Part shown: piece after piece, positions 32,587-41,041 of the stretch | Layout: every line of letters begins with the position of its first letter | Numbering within the stretch: the first letter of the stretch is position 1 | The notes under the pieces: model-generated | Database searches by the model: none | Told to the model about the DNA's origin: nothing | The model's input: only the letters and a program-made list of their open reading frames with translations | NCBI RefSeq assembly: GCF_001279775.1 | Contig: NZ_LGDG01000001.1 | Location: forward strand, 248,001 to 312,000 | Direction: 5' to 3' | DNA length: 64,000 nucleotides | From: Streptomyces sp. MMG1533 | GTDB taxonomy: Bacteria > Actinomycetota > Actinomycetes > Streptomycetales > Streptomycetaceae | Translations under genes and position numbers: made by a program

Positions 32587-33819
32587 CACACCCGCGGCCA
32601 CTGCCTCGCGGGCGACCACGAGATCCACGCGCAGCGTCCCGGAGCCACGATTCGCCTGGCGACGATCTGTCTCGGCGGGTCGCTCACCCGATGGCACACC
32701 GACCACCGCGGCTCGGTCCGTCTCATGACCACGGGCACGGGCACGGTCGTCCAACGGATTGTGTATGACCCGTTCGGCAGGATCCTCGCCATCCAGGCCG
32801 GAGGAGACCAGCCCCGGGACACGTACGACGGCTACGAACTCCTTGAGCAGGTGGGCCTGTACCTGTCGCCGAAGCGCCCCTACGACCCCGTACTGGGCCG
32901 CTACCTCGTCCCCGACACGGTCGCCGCGGACCTGTGGCATCCGGTGGGCCTCAACCGTTACGCCTACGCCGCCAACGACCCCGTCACCGTGCGGGACCCC
33001 GCAGGCCGGGCCTGGTGGCACATCGCGCTGGCCATCGTGGCCGTGGTGGCCGTCGTGGTGCTGACCGTGGTCACCTTCGGGGTCGGCCTGACCGGCTTGG
33101 GCGCCATGATCGGGGTGTTCGCCGCGATGGCAGTCGGCGGCGCGGTCGGCGGCATCGCCGCGGCCCAGGCAGGCGGCGACATCGTGCTGGGGATCCTGCT
33201 CGGTGCGGCGCTGGCCGGCGCCGCGGCGTTGGGCGGGGCGCTGGCCGGGGCCGGTTTCGCGGCCGCGTTCGGCGCCAAGTCCCTCGTGACCTTCCTGCTC
33301 TCCGGAGCGGTCAGCGGGGCGCTGCTCGGTGCCGCGACCGGATTTGGCGCCGGATTCGCCGGCGGCACGGGTTCGCTCGGCGAGATCTGGGAGAAGACCT
33401 GGCAATCGGCTCTGGCGGGGTTCGTCACCGGCCTGGTGTTCGGGCTGGCCGGCTACGGATTCGCCCAGGGCTGGTTCGGTACCGGGAACATCAGCCCCCG
33501 GCTGCCCACCGGTGCGGAGACCGAACGCGCGCTCGCCGAAGGCGCCAAGGCCGCCGGACGGGCGGGGAACACCGGCGTCGGTGCCTCCGCCGCCATCGGC
33601 CAGGGCGTGACCGGCACTGCCACCAGCCTCGCGGGCTCCGCACTCAACTTCGGCGCGCCGACCGGCTTCAACGTCCTGCAAACCTTCGTCTTCAACCCCG
33701 TCGCCGGAACCCTGCTCATCGAGTCGATCTCGGTCCTGTTCGCCTTCGACTTGGCCGACAAGGTCATCGACCTCATCAAGAACAGCGGCGCCGGCTACTC
33801 GAAGAGCGGCACCTTCTGA
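32587..33819 (+). pseudogene. Orphan Rhs tip: 5'-truncated Rhs core end plus hydrophobic glycine-rich C-terminal domain
   Basis: An open frame follows a TGA at 32584-32586. It reads GDHEIHAQ, then TDHRGSVRLMT, YDPFGRILA, and YDPVLGRYLVPD with NRYAYAANDPVTVRDPAG: the end of an Rhs/YD-repeat protein up to the conserved core junction. After this junction comes a variable tail of about 270 residues with several hydrophobic Ala/Gly-rich segments (LAIVAVVAVVVLTVV and later GAALAGAAALGG), which could form a membrane-inserting toxin. No start codon with a Shine-Dalgarno sequence exists (the first ATG is at 32725), and the upstream Rhs core of hundreds of residues is missing, so it is either a relic or a displaced tip cassette. 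Confidence 0.75.
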
Positions 33820-33952
33820 ACCTCACGCCGACACGCTCCCGGCGGCCCATGGACCACCTCCACAAGCCGGGCGGCCGGGCCGGGTGAACGCAATCTCCAG
33901 CTGCGTGCGAAGCGTTCGTAGACGGTCTGCCAGGGGCCATGATCAGGTACGG

Positions 33953-34285
33953 CTAGTCACCGGTGAACCACAAGTAGCTGCCCGGCGTCGCCGCACACTC
34001 GTCGAGAAGCTCGGCAAGGTCGAGCAGAGCCGCTGTCTGCCGGTCGTCAGTACACCTCTGTGCCAGGGCGGCGACTTCCTGGCGGGCGACTTGGGCTTCC
34101 TGTTCGTTGAACAGCGTGTCGCCGTACGGATCGACCCAGCCGAGCTTGCCCGAGCCATGCCGGTCGAGGGCGCTCAGCACCCTCGCCAACGCTTCACCAT
34201 GCTCGTAAGAGCCCCGCAGCAAGGTGTCCCGGGACCGCCCCTTTCGCACGGGTCGCCCCGAGTGCAGTTCCAGCTCGATCCCCAT
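33953..34285 (-). CDS. Small orphan protein (110 aa) next to the Rhs tip
   Basis: Cytoplasmic acidic protein with no family I can name. It begins GIELELHSGRPVRKGRSRDT, and has a helical middle (EAQVARQEVAALAQRC) and a C-terminal YLWFTGD. AGGAGG lies 4 nt before the ATG, which is a strong start signal in this region. It converges on the Rhs tip and could be its immunity protein, though immunity genes normally follow the toxin on the same strand, so this is only a suggestion. Confidence 0.6.
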   Translation of the reverse strand: MGIELELHSGRPVRKGRSRDTLLRGSYEHGEALARVLSALDRHGSGKLGWVDPYGDTLFNEQEAQVARQEVAALAQRCTDDRQTAALLDLAELLDECAATPGSYLWFTGD

Positions 34286-34428
34286 GACGCCTCCTACGGC
34301 CCAGGACACCGAATCTTCGCAGAGATCATTTGTCAGACACGACCCAGCAGGTCACAGGCTCATCGCCCCCCCCACGCAAGCGCAGGTCAGAAAGGCGCGC
34401 CAGCTGTACCACGCGGTGAACCGCCTGC

Positions 34429-35538
34429 TCAGAGCGGAGACTCGCGGGCTGGTTCGGTAGCGCCGTCACGGCTTTCCCGCTTCTCCGACCGGTCACCGGC
34501 CCACCCGGGTGGGCGAGCGGTGGTCCGGCGCGGCACCAGAGCGGGGGACAGGCTGACCTGGACCGTGGGTCTGCTCCGGTCGGTGATCCGTTCCAGGACG
34601 AGACGGGCCGCGTTCCTGCCGATCTCGTGGCCCGCCTGGTCGACGCTGGTCAGCGAGATCGGGCCGAGCGCGGCGAACGTGGTGTTGTCGTAGCCGGCCA
34701 CCGAGATGTCGTCGGGGACGGACAGCCCGGCTTCGGTCACCGCCTCCAGCACACCCATCGCGACGACGTCCGCCCCGGCGAACACGGCTGTGGGCGGGTG
34801 GGGGCGGTCCAGCAGTTCCTTCGTGCCCAGGTGGCCGCCCTCCTGGGTGTAGCTGGTCGAGACCACGTCGATCCACTCCGCGAGCCCGTGGGCCCGCATG
34901 GCCTGCCGGTATCCGTCGGCGCGCCGGGCGTTGGGCATCTCCGCGAGGCGTGTCGGGTCGGTTTCGAGGTGCTCGATGTGGGCGATCCGCCGATGCCCCA
35001 GACCGGCGAGGTGGCCGACGACCAGAAAGGCGCCCTCGACGTCGTCGTTGACCACGGTGTCGTACGCCGGAGAGGACCCGTGGCGACCGACGACGACGGT
35101 CGGCACGGCGGAGGCCACCCGCTCGAGGTGGGGGCGAGGGGAGACGGGGGCGATCAGGATCAGGGCGTCCATACCGCGGTCGATCATCGCCTCGGTGATC
35201 CGGGCCTCGGCCTTCTCGCCGTTGCAGCCGGGCCCCAGCAGCACTTGGTACTCCGTGTCCTCCAGCGCATGGGTGATGCCGTCGAGGACCTCGGGGAAGA
35301 AGGGGTTGCGGATGTCGGGCAGCATCACGCCGATGGTGTACGTCTGCCCACGCAGTCCCCTGGCACCCGCGTGCGGCCGGTAGCCGAGCTCGTCGATCGC
35401 ACGGCGCACCTTCGCCCGCATCTCGGGGCTCGCTCCGTAGGCGTTGCGCAGCACCTTGGACACGGCGGTCGTGGAGACCTGGGCGTGACGCGCGACATCG
35501 ACGATGGTGACGCGGCGGCGTGGTGCTGGCGGCTCCAT
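34429..35538 (-). CDS. LacI-family transcriptional regulator
   Basis: Repressor of 369 aa. The helix-turn-helix reads TIVDVARHAQVSTTAVSKVL with the hinge GYRPHAGARGL, followed by a periplasmic-binding-protein-like sugar domain (GVMLPDIRNPFFPEVL, ISVAGYDNTTFA). AGGA lies 5 nt before the chosen ATG. It is divergent from the alpha-L-rhamnosidase gene, with three AACGTT-centred sites in the 400 bp between them, one over its own probable start of transcription. It probably responds to rhamnose or a rhamnoside. Confidence 0.92.
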   Translation of the reverse strand: MEPPAPRRRVTIVDVARHAQVSTTAVSKVLRNAYGASPEMRAKVRRAIDELGYRPHAGARGLRGQTYTIGVMLPDIRNPFFPEVLDGITHALEDTEYQVLLGPGCNGEKAEARITEAMIDRGMDALILIAPVSPRPHLERVASAVPTVVVGRHGSSPAYDTVVNDDVEGAFLVVGHLAGLGHRRIAHIEHLETDPTRLAEMPNARRADGYRQAMRAHGLAEWIDVVSTSYTQEGGHLGTKELLDRPHPPTAVFAGADVVAMGVLEAVTEAGLSVPDDISVAGYDNTTFAALGPISLTSVDQAGHEIGRNAARLVLERITDRSRPTVQVSLSPALVPRRTTARPPGWAGDRSEKRESRDGATEPARESPL

Positions 35539-35556
35539 CCGGTTCCTCTCCCGTCG

Positions 35557-35568
35557 GGAAACGTTGCC
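35557..35568. promoter_or_regulatory. LacI-type operator 1 (GGAAACGTTGCC)
   Basis: A palindrome with a central CG, as LacI-family proteins bind. It lies 19 bp upstream of the regulator's ATG. The leftward -10 candidate TACACT (35573-35578) would start transcription near 35566, within the site, so it should give autoregulation. Confidence 0.6.
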
Positions 35569-35673
35569 GCCGAGTGTACGGATCAACCCTGCTGCTCAGT
35601 CGGTGCTCGGCAAGGGCCGGGCGAGGTCCGGGCAGGGGTACTTCCGTAGCAACTGTCCAGCGTGCGCGGCATC

Positions 35674-35702
35674 TTGACGTCACGCGGGACGCTCTCTAGG
35701 GT
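35674..35702 (+). promoter_or_regulatory. Promoter of the rhamnosidase gene
   Basis: TTGACG (35674-35679) and TAGGGT (35697-35702) with exactly 17 bp between them, close to the HrdB consensus. Transcription would begin near 35709, giving a leader of about 230 nt before the GTG at 35938 that contains two operator candidates. The 399-bp gap around it (35539-35937) holds no gene. Confidence 0.6.
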
Positions 35703-35718
35703 CTGGCCACACCCGGTG

Positions 35719-35730
35719 GGCAACGTTATC
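35719..35730. promoter_or_regulatory. LacI-type operator 2 (GGCAACGTTATC)
   Basis: Imperfect palindrome sharing AACGTT with the other two sites. It lies about 10 bp after the probable transcription start of the rhamnosidase gene, where a bound repressor would block elongation. Confidence 0.45.
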
Positions 35731-35851
35731 CACCGGCGCCCGGATGCCTTCCCGACCCGAAGAACGACAAGCCACCCCGGTTCGACGAAGCCGACAGGCA
35801 GGCGCACGTCCCCGCCTCCCGCTCGACGGAGGCCAGATCCAGCAGTCCTCT

Positions 35852-35863
35852 TGAAACGTTTCA
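35852..35863. promoter_or_regulatory. LacI-type operator 3 (TGAAACGTTTCA)
   Basis: Perfect 12-bp palindrome with a central CG, the strongest of the three sites. It is about 75 bp upstream of the rhamnosidase GTG and about 140 bp downstream of the predicted transcription start. Distance between sites 1 and 3 (about 295 bp) would allow looping by a tetramer. Confidence 0.65.
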
Positions 35864-35937
35864 TGAGAGGAGCGCCGACCGCAGAGCCGGCTCCTGACCG
35901 CCCCTGGAACACGTGTGAAGACCGAAGGGATGAAGGT

Positions 35938-38900
35938 GTGAGCGATGCACAACACGACGAAGACGGCACGGACCGTGAGGCCGAGAACAACGGCCGTCGC
36001 GGCGGACGGGGCAAGGGAGTCCGCCGTCGGAGCGTGCTCGCGGCGTCGGCGGTCGCCGTGCCGGTAGTGGCCGGAGCCATGGGCGGCGGAGGCACCGCGC
36101 ACGCGGCATCCTCCCGCCGCAAGGAGCAGGCCGCGGTGTCCGGGCTGACCGCAGAACACCGCACGGCCCCCCTGGGCGTGGACGCCGCCCGGCCGCGCCT
36201 CGGCTGGCGCATGCGGTCGTCGGCCCGAGGCCGCGGCCAAGGGGCGTACCAGATCCTCGTGGCGAGCTCGGCCGACAGACTGACGCCGGCCCGAGCGGAC
36301 GTCTGGAACAGCGGCCGCATCCGCTCCTCCGATTCCGTGGCCGTCCGCTACGCGGGCAGGCCGCTGCGCGCCTCGACCCGCTATCACTGGACCGTCACCG
36401 TCTGGGACGCCGAAGGCCGCGCGGTCGGTACCGCATCCCCCTCCGTCTTCGAGACCGGCCTCATGAGCACCGACGGCGTGGCCGGTTGGGACGGCGCGCA
36501 GTGGATCGGGATGAAGGGGAAGGCTCCCGACTCGGCCGGCGCACCGATGCTGCGGAAGGAGGAACACCTCAGGGCATCGGGGCCCGCGGTCCGCGAGGCC
36601 CGGCTGTACGTCTCGGCCCTCGGCGTGTACGACGCGTACGTCAACGGACACCACCTGACCGTGCCGCAGGACGGCGGCACCACCATCGAGCTGCTGCCCC
36701 CGGGCTGGACCAACTACGACGCGCGCCTCAACTACCTGACCTACGACGTCACGGAGCTCGTGAGGCGGGAGCGGGTGCTCACTCTCGCCGTCGTCCTGGG
36801 CAACGGCTGGTACAACGGCCGCGTCTCCGAAGGCAGTACGTACTACGCGGAGGACGGCAACGCCCTGGCGGTCAAGGCGAGGCTGCTGATCCGGTACGCC
36901 GACGGGACGTCGCAGACGGTCGTCTCCACGCCGGAGGGCGGCTGGAAGGCCACGGACACCGGCCCTTACCGCGCCGACGACATCTACGACGGCCAGACCT
37001 ACGACGCCCGGATGGAGCTGCCGGGCTGGACCGCGCACGGGTTCGACGACTCCGCATGGTCGGACGTGGAACGCGTCGCCTTCGAGGACAAGTACCCGGA
37101 CGTGCGACTCCTCGCCTACCCGGGCGAGACCGCACGCCTGATGTCGAAGTGGGACCGCCGACCGCGGTCGATCACCGTCGCGACCGGAGTGACCGGACAG
37201 GACGGCAGCCCGGGCGGCAGGGGGCGCATCGTCGTGGACCCCGCCCGGACGGTGACCGATCCCGCGAAGGCGGCCTCCGCCCCGGTCACGATCGGCAGTG
37301 GCGAGACCGCCGTGTTCGACCTCGGCCAGAACATGGTCGGGGTGGCCCGCTACGGCCTGCGCGGCCCGGCCGGAGCCCGGGTCGAGTTCCGGTTCGGCGA
37401 GATGCTCAACGACGACAGCGCCGGCGCGGACGGCCCCGAGGGCTCCGTCTACCGGGCCAACCTCCGCAGCGCCAAGGCCACCAGCACGTACGTCCTGAAG
37501 GGCGACCGGCACGGCGAGACCCATCAGGACTCCCTGACCTTCTACGGCTTCCGGTACGTGTCCGTCACCGCGACGGACACCGTCACGATCACCGGCCTGA
37601 CCGGAAAGGTCGCCACGTCCGCGATCCGTGAGATCGGCACCGTCACCACCAACGATCCCGACGTCAACAAACTGGCGGGCAACATACGGTGGGGCCAGCG
37701 CGGCAACTACCTCTGGGTGCCCACCGACTGCCCGCAGCGCGACGAACGCCTCGGCTGGACCGGCGACACGCAGGTCTTCTCCACGACCGGCCTGTACAAC
37801 GCGGACGCGGGTGTCTTCCTCAGCCACTTCCAGGACACCGTCGTCGACTCCCAGGTCATCTACGGCATGGACAAGGCGCAGTTCACCGGAGTCGCCCCCG
37901 GCGGGAGGTACAACTGGCCCGGCGGCGGGAGCGGTTGGGCGGACTGCGGTGTCATCGTGCCGTGGACCGTGTGGCAGATGACCGGTGACGCGGCCGTCGT
38001 CGAGGACAGCTGGCCCGCGATGACCCGCTACCTGGACTGGATCCGGCAGCAGACCGGCGACACCTACGCCGGACAGGGATCCCTCACCGGCGACTGGCTG
38101 GCGCCGCAGAAGACCAGTGCCCAGCTCATGAGCGACGTCTACTACGGCTATGCCGCGCGGCTGATGGCGCAGATGGCCCGAGCGATCGGCAAGGCGGCTC
38201 AGGGGGAGGCGTACGAGCAGCTCTTCGGACGCATCAAGCAGGCGTTCATCACCAAGTACCTGAACACCGAGGGCGGCACGGTCACGGTGAAGTCCAGCCT
38301 CGGCGACGCCTCCCCGATCGAGCCGGGCGCCGACCCGAACCAGAAGACGGAGGACAACAGCCAGTCGGCGCTGCTGTGGGTCCTGAAGCTCGGCTTCTAC
38401 GAGTCCGAGGCCCAACGCCGCACGCTCGTCGGGCTGTTGGCGGACAACATCGGCAACGACGCGGCCTACAAGGCCGCGCATCCGAACAGCAGCCGGGTCA
38501 GGTACGCCGAGAACACCCTGTCCGTCGGCTTCCTCGGCGTCAACGTCCTCGCCCCCGTCCTCACCGAGGAGGGCCGCGCGGACCTGGCGTACAAGCTGCT
38601 GCACCAGGACGCGCTGCCGTCCTGGCTGTACTCGGTGAAGAACGGTGCCACCACCGTCTGGGAGCGCTGGAACTCCTACTCCGATGACGCCGGCTTCGGC
38701 CCGGTGAGCATGAACTCCTTCAACCACTACGCCTACGGCGCGATCATGGAGTGGATGTACGCGTACATGGCCGGCATCGCCCGCGACCCGGACAGCCCCG
38801 GCTTCAAGCGCTTCCTGCTGCAACCCCACATCGATCCCACCGGCAGGATCACGCAGGTGTCCGGCTCGTACGAGTCGCCGTACGGCGAGATCAGAAGCGA

Positions 38901-39123
38901 ATGGGCCGTCGACGACGCGGGCCGGACCCTGGTGTACGACGCGGTCGTGCCCGCGAACAGCGAGGCGACCCTGCGCCTTCCGGCCGCCTGGGCCGATGCG
39001 GTCCGTGAGGGACGCATTCCCCTGGCGCGAGCGGACGGCGTGCGTTTCCTCGGCCACGCGGACGGGGCGTCCTCGTACCGGCTCCCGTCCGGCCGGTACC
39101 ACCTGACCGCTCGGCTCCACTGA
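35938..39123 (+). CDS. Secreted alpha-L-rhamnosidase, GH78
   Basis: Alpha-L-rhamnosidase (1061 aa) that hydrolyses terminal rhamnose from plant glycosides and polysaccharides outside the cell. A Tat-like signal (RRRSVLAASAVAVPVVAG ... AHAAS) is at residues 23-55. Then come N-terminal beta domains (GWRMRSSARG, GNGWYNGRV) and the catalytic (alpha/alpha)6 barrel with the diagnostic DCPQRDERLGWTGD and NSYSDDAGFG, and a C-terminal beta domain. The GTG has AGGGA 7 nt upstream. A strong 19-bp inverted repeat follows. LacI operators upstream suggest induction by rhamnosides. Confidence 0.93.
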   Translation: MSDAQHDEDGTDREAENNGRRGGRGKGVRRRSVLAASAVAVPVVAGAMGGGGTAHAASSRRKEQAAVSGLTAEHRTAPLGVDAARPRLGWRMRSSARGRGQGAYQILVASSADRLTPARADVWNSGRIRSSDSVAVRYAGRPLRASTRYHWTVTVWDAEGRAVGTASPSVFETGLMSTDGVAGWDGAQWIGMKGKAPDSAGAPMLRKEEHLRASGPAVREARLYVSALGVYDAYVNGHHLTVPQDGGTTIELLPPGWTNYDARLNYLTYDVTELVRRERVLTLAVVLGNGWYNGRVSEGSTYYAEDGNALAVKARLLIRYADGTSQTVVSTPEGGWKATDTGPYRADDIYDGQTYDARMELPGWTAHGFDDSAWSDVERVAFEDKYPDVRLLAYPGETARLMSKWDRRPRSITVATGVTGQDGSPGGRGRIVVDPARTVTDPAKAASAPVTIGSGETAVFDLGQNMVGVARYGLRGPAGARVEFRFGEMLNDDSAGADGPEGSVYRANLRSAKATSTYVLKGDRHGETHQDSLTFYGFRYVSVTATDTVTITGLTGKVATSAIREIGTVTTNDPDVNKLAGNIRWGQRGNYLWVPTDCPQRDERLGWTGDTQVFSTTGLYNADAGVFLSHFQDTVVDSQVIYGMDKAQFTGVAPGGRYNWPGGGSGWADCGVIVPWTVWQMTGDAAVVEDSWPAMTRYLDWIRQQTGDTYAGQGSLTGDWLAPQKTSAQLMSDVYYGYAARLMAQMARAIGKAAQGEAYEQLFGRIKQAFITKYLNTEGGTVTVKSSLGDASPIEPGADPNQKTEDNSQSALLWVLKLGFYESEAQRRTLVGLLADNIGNDAAYKAAHPNSSRVRYAENTLSVGFLGVNVLAPVLTEEGRADLAYKLLHQDALPSWLYSVKNGATTVWERWNSYSDDAGFGPVSMNSFNHYAYGAIMEWMYAYMAGIARDPDSPGFKRFLLQPHIDPTGRITQVSGSYESPYGEIRSEWAVDDAGRTLVYDAVVPANSEATLRLPAAWADAVREGRIPLARADGVRFLGHADGASSYRLPSGRYHLTARLH

Positions 39124-39141
39124 GAGCGGACGCAGAGCGAG

Positions 39142-39191
39142 GAACTCACCGGTCTGCGGTACCGGCGGAGGCACCGCAGACCGGTGAGTTC
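39142..39191 (+). terminator. Strong stem-loop terminator after the rhamnosidase gene
   Basis: GAACTCACCGGTCTGCGGT (39142-39160) is inverted perfectly at 39173-39191, giving a 19-bp stem with a 12-nt loop. Flanking GACGCAG and CTGCGTC extend it imperfectly. There is no T-run. Confidence 0.85.
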
Positions 39192-39290
39192 GCTGCGTCG
39201 GGGGCGGCGGCCGAAGCGGTCGGAGAGCAGGCCGCCGAGCGGCTGGAGCATGTACACGGGCGCCGAGGTGGTGCGAGAGGTCGCGGACAG
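39192..39290 (-). pseudogene. Remnant of an MFS transporter (motif A region only)
   Basis: On the minus strand this reads LQPLGGLLSDRFGRRP, the loop 2-3/8-9 motif of MFS transporters, with a few residues on either side (APVYM before, RRSELTG after) and nothing else recognisable. The central 49 bp are identical to part of the intact transporter gene 0.7 kb away, so it may be a copied fragment rather than the end of a separate gene. Confidence 0.5.
39202..39250. repeat. 49-bp direct repeat, copy 1
   Basis: The 49 bp are identical to 39958-40006 in the transporter gene, in the same orientation and 756 bp away. Flanks on both sides are unrelated. The pattern is that of a small duplicated piece left by a rearrangement. 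Confidence 0.85.
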
Positions 39291-39386
39291 TCTCACCGAC
39301 CTGACGCCCGGCATGTTCCACGCCCTGGCCTTCGGCGAGGACGCCGATCGCCCTCGCACTGGAAGGACGCGGTCAGGCCCATCGAC

Positions 39387-39602
39387 GTGGAACTCACCAT
39401 CGACGAAACGGTCTTCGCCCAGCAGCAGTCCTACATGACCGAACTGGGTACGGGCATCGTGGACTGGGCGGGGTGGTCGGAGGCGATGGCTCGAACCCCT
39501 GGTGCGGAAACCGTGCTCATCGAACTGGACGAGGCGGCCGACCCCGTGGCCGCGCTGCGGGCGGGAAAGGCCGTGGCGCAGCAGTGGACCTCAGCGCCGT
39601 AG
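39387..39602 (+). other. Short open frame, probable decayed gene end
   Basis: 71 codons reading MELTIDETVFAQQQSY and ending VAALRAGKAVAQQW. The composition is like a real protein end, and a second piece (LTDLTPGMFHALAFGED) lies upstream in another frame, so this may be the frameshifted C-terminus of a lost gene. No family is recognised. It overlaps the end of the transporter gene on the other strand by 12 bp. Confidence 0.35.
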
Positions 39603-40889
39603 CTCCGTGTGGGCCGTCTCCGGCAGTCGCAGATACACCAGCGAGGACACGAGGCAGAGGACGGCGACGTACCACGGGAAGAGTCCGGTGTGGCCCAACT
39701 CCTTGAAGAGCGTGCCCACATACGGTGCCGTACCGCCGAACAACGCCACCGTCAGCGAGTAGGGAAACCCGATGCCGGCCGCGCGCACCCGCGGCGGGAA
39801 CACCTCGGCGTTCACCGCCGCGCTGATCGAGGTGAACCCGGTCAGCAGCACCATGCCCGCGCACTGCACGAGCAGCAGGACCGCGAACGAGTCGCGCAGG
39901 GCGTGCAGCAGCGGCACGCTCAGCAGGGCGAAGCCGAGGCCGAAGAAGAGGAGCAGCGGGCGGCGGCCGAAGCGGTCGGAGAGCAGGCCGCCGAGCGGCT
40001 GGAGCAGGCCGAAGAAGGCGAGCGAGATCGTGCCCGCGAGCAGTGCGTCCGACTTGTCGATGCCGGCGTTGAGTTCGGCGTACGTCGGCAGGTAGGAGGT
40101 CCAGGTGTAGTACGCGATCGTGCCGCCCGCCGTGATCCCGCAGATCAGCAGGGACTCGCGCGGATGGCGGCGCAGCGCCTCCAACAGGCCGGGGCGCGGC
40201 GCCTGTTGCTGCTCCTGGCTGCGGGTCTCCTGCGCACCCTGCCGGATCCAGAAGCCGACCAGGCTGAGCACGGCCCCGACGACGAAGGGGATCCGCCAGC
40301 CCCAGCCGTTCATCTGCCCCTCGCTCAGCGTGTCCACCAGCAGGGTGGCGAGGCCGGACGCGACGAGCTGCCCGGCGGTCGTCGACACGTACTGGAAGCT
40401 GGAGAACAGTCCACGCCGGCCCGGGCCCGCCGACTCGACCAGGAAGGTCGTCGAGGCGGCGAACTCCCCGCCCACCGACAGCCCCTGGAGCAGCCGCGCG
40501 AGGACCAGGGTCACCGGAGCGAGGACGCCGACCGCCTCGTACGTCGGCGTCAGCCCGACCAGCAGACTGCTGCCGCCCATCAGCAGGATGGTGACCGTCA
40601 GCGCCGCGCGCCGCCCCTGCCGGTCCGCGATCGCGCCCATCAGCAGCCCGCCGACCGGCCGCATGAAGAAACCCACCGCGAACACCGCGAAGGTCGACAG
40701 CAGCGGCACCAGCGAGTTGTCCGCGCTCCTGGGGAAGACCTCGGCGGCGATGTAGGTGGCCAGAAACGTGTAGGCGTACCAGTCGTACCACTCCACGGCG
40801 TTGCCCACGGAGGCGGCGAGGAGCTGGCGTACGGGCCGTTTCGTCGGCGTGGACGCCGAGGTGTGCGTCTCTGTCATGATCGCGACCAT
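39591..40889 (-). CDS. MFS transporter of the MHS (metabolite:H+ symporter) family
   Basis: Twelve-segment transporter (432 aa). The opening GNAVEWYDWYAYTFLATYIA and FFMRPVGGLLMGAIADRQGRR are typical of the MHS group (KgtP, ShiA, ProP-like), which take up organic acids or compatible solutes. The second MFS motif is LQPLGGLLSDRFGRRP. The start at ATG 40889 has GGAG 7 nt upstream; ATG 40877 (MTETHTSAST) is the alternative. It stands alone between decayed sequence and the phospholipase. The substrate cannot be read. Confidence 0.9.
   Translation of the reverse strand: MVAIMTETHTSASTPTKRPVRQLLAASVGNAVEWYDWYAYTFLATYIAAEVFPRSADNSLVPLLSTFAVFAVGFFMRPVGGLLMGAIADRQGRRAALTVTILLMGGSSLLVGLTPTYEAVGVLAPVTLVLARLLQGLSVGGEFAASTTFLVESAGPGRRGLFSSFQYVSTTAGQLVASGLATLLVDTLSEGQMNGWGWRIPFVVGAVLSLVGFWIRQGAQETRSQEQQQAPRPGLLEALRRHPRESLLICGITAGGTIAYYTWTSYLPTYAELNAGIDKSDALLAGTISLAFFGLLQPLGGLLSDRFGRRPLLLFFGLGFALLSVPLLHALRDSFAVLLLVQCAGMVLLTGFTSISAAVNAEVFPPRVRAAGIGFPYSLTVALFGGTAPYVGTLFKELGHTGLFPWYVAVLCLVSSLVYLRLPETAHTELRR
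39958..40006. repeat. 49-bp direct repeat, copy 2 (within transporter gene)
   Basis: This is the source-like copy: it encodes the DRFGRRP loop of the intact transporter. It matches 39202-39250 exactly. Confidence 0.85.
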
Positions 40890-41041
40890 CCCCCCACTCC
40901 GGCCCCGGCACACCCCCCGTACCGACGACTTTCACATCAACGCCACCAGACCCTTCCCTGACGTTTGGTGCTCTTGGAACACTCCTTTCGCGCGTATTCC
41001 GTCATGTTCCGGCCATCCGTACCAGGATGAGAGGCCCACTC

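Noticed and set aside
32382..32822. Minus-strand open frame over the Rhs start region as a transposase relic
   Set aside because: No transposase motif could be found, and the plus strand shows clear Rhs motifs in the overlapping part.
34224..34460. Short plus-strand open frame (78 codons) between the small orphan and the LacI gene
   Set aside because: It overlaps the well-started 110-aa gene and the LacI end, has no Shine-Dalgarno sequence and no motif, and contains a run of C bases in the middle.
35680..39321. 1213-codon open frame antisense to the rhamnosidase gene
   Set aside because: No recognisable domain; the GH78 gene on the plus strand explains the sequence.
40934..41041. PHO boxes before the phospholipase C gene
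   Set aside because: A GTTCC stretch occurs near 41006 but no 11-bp direct repeats of the PhoP type can be made out.
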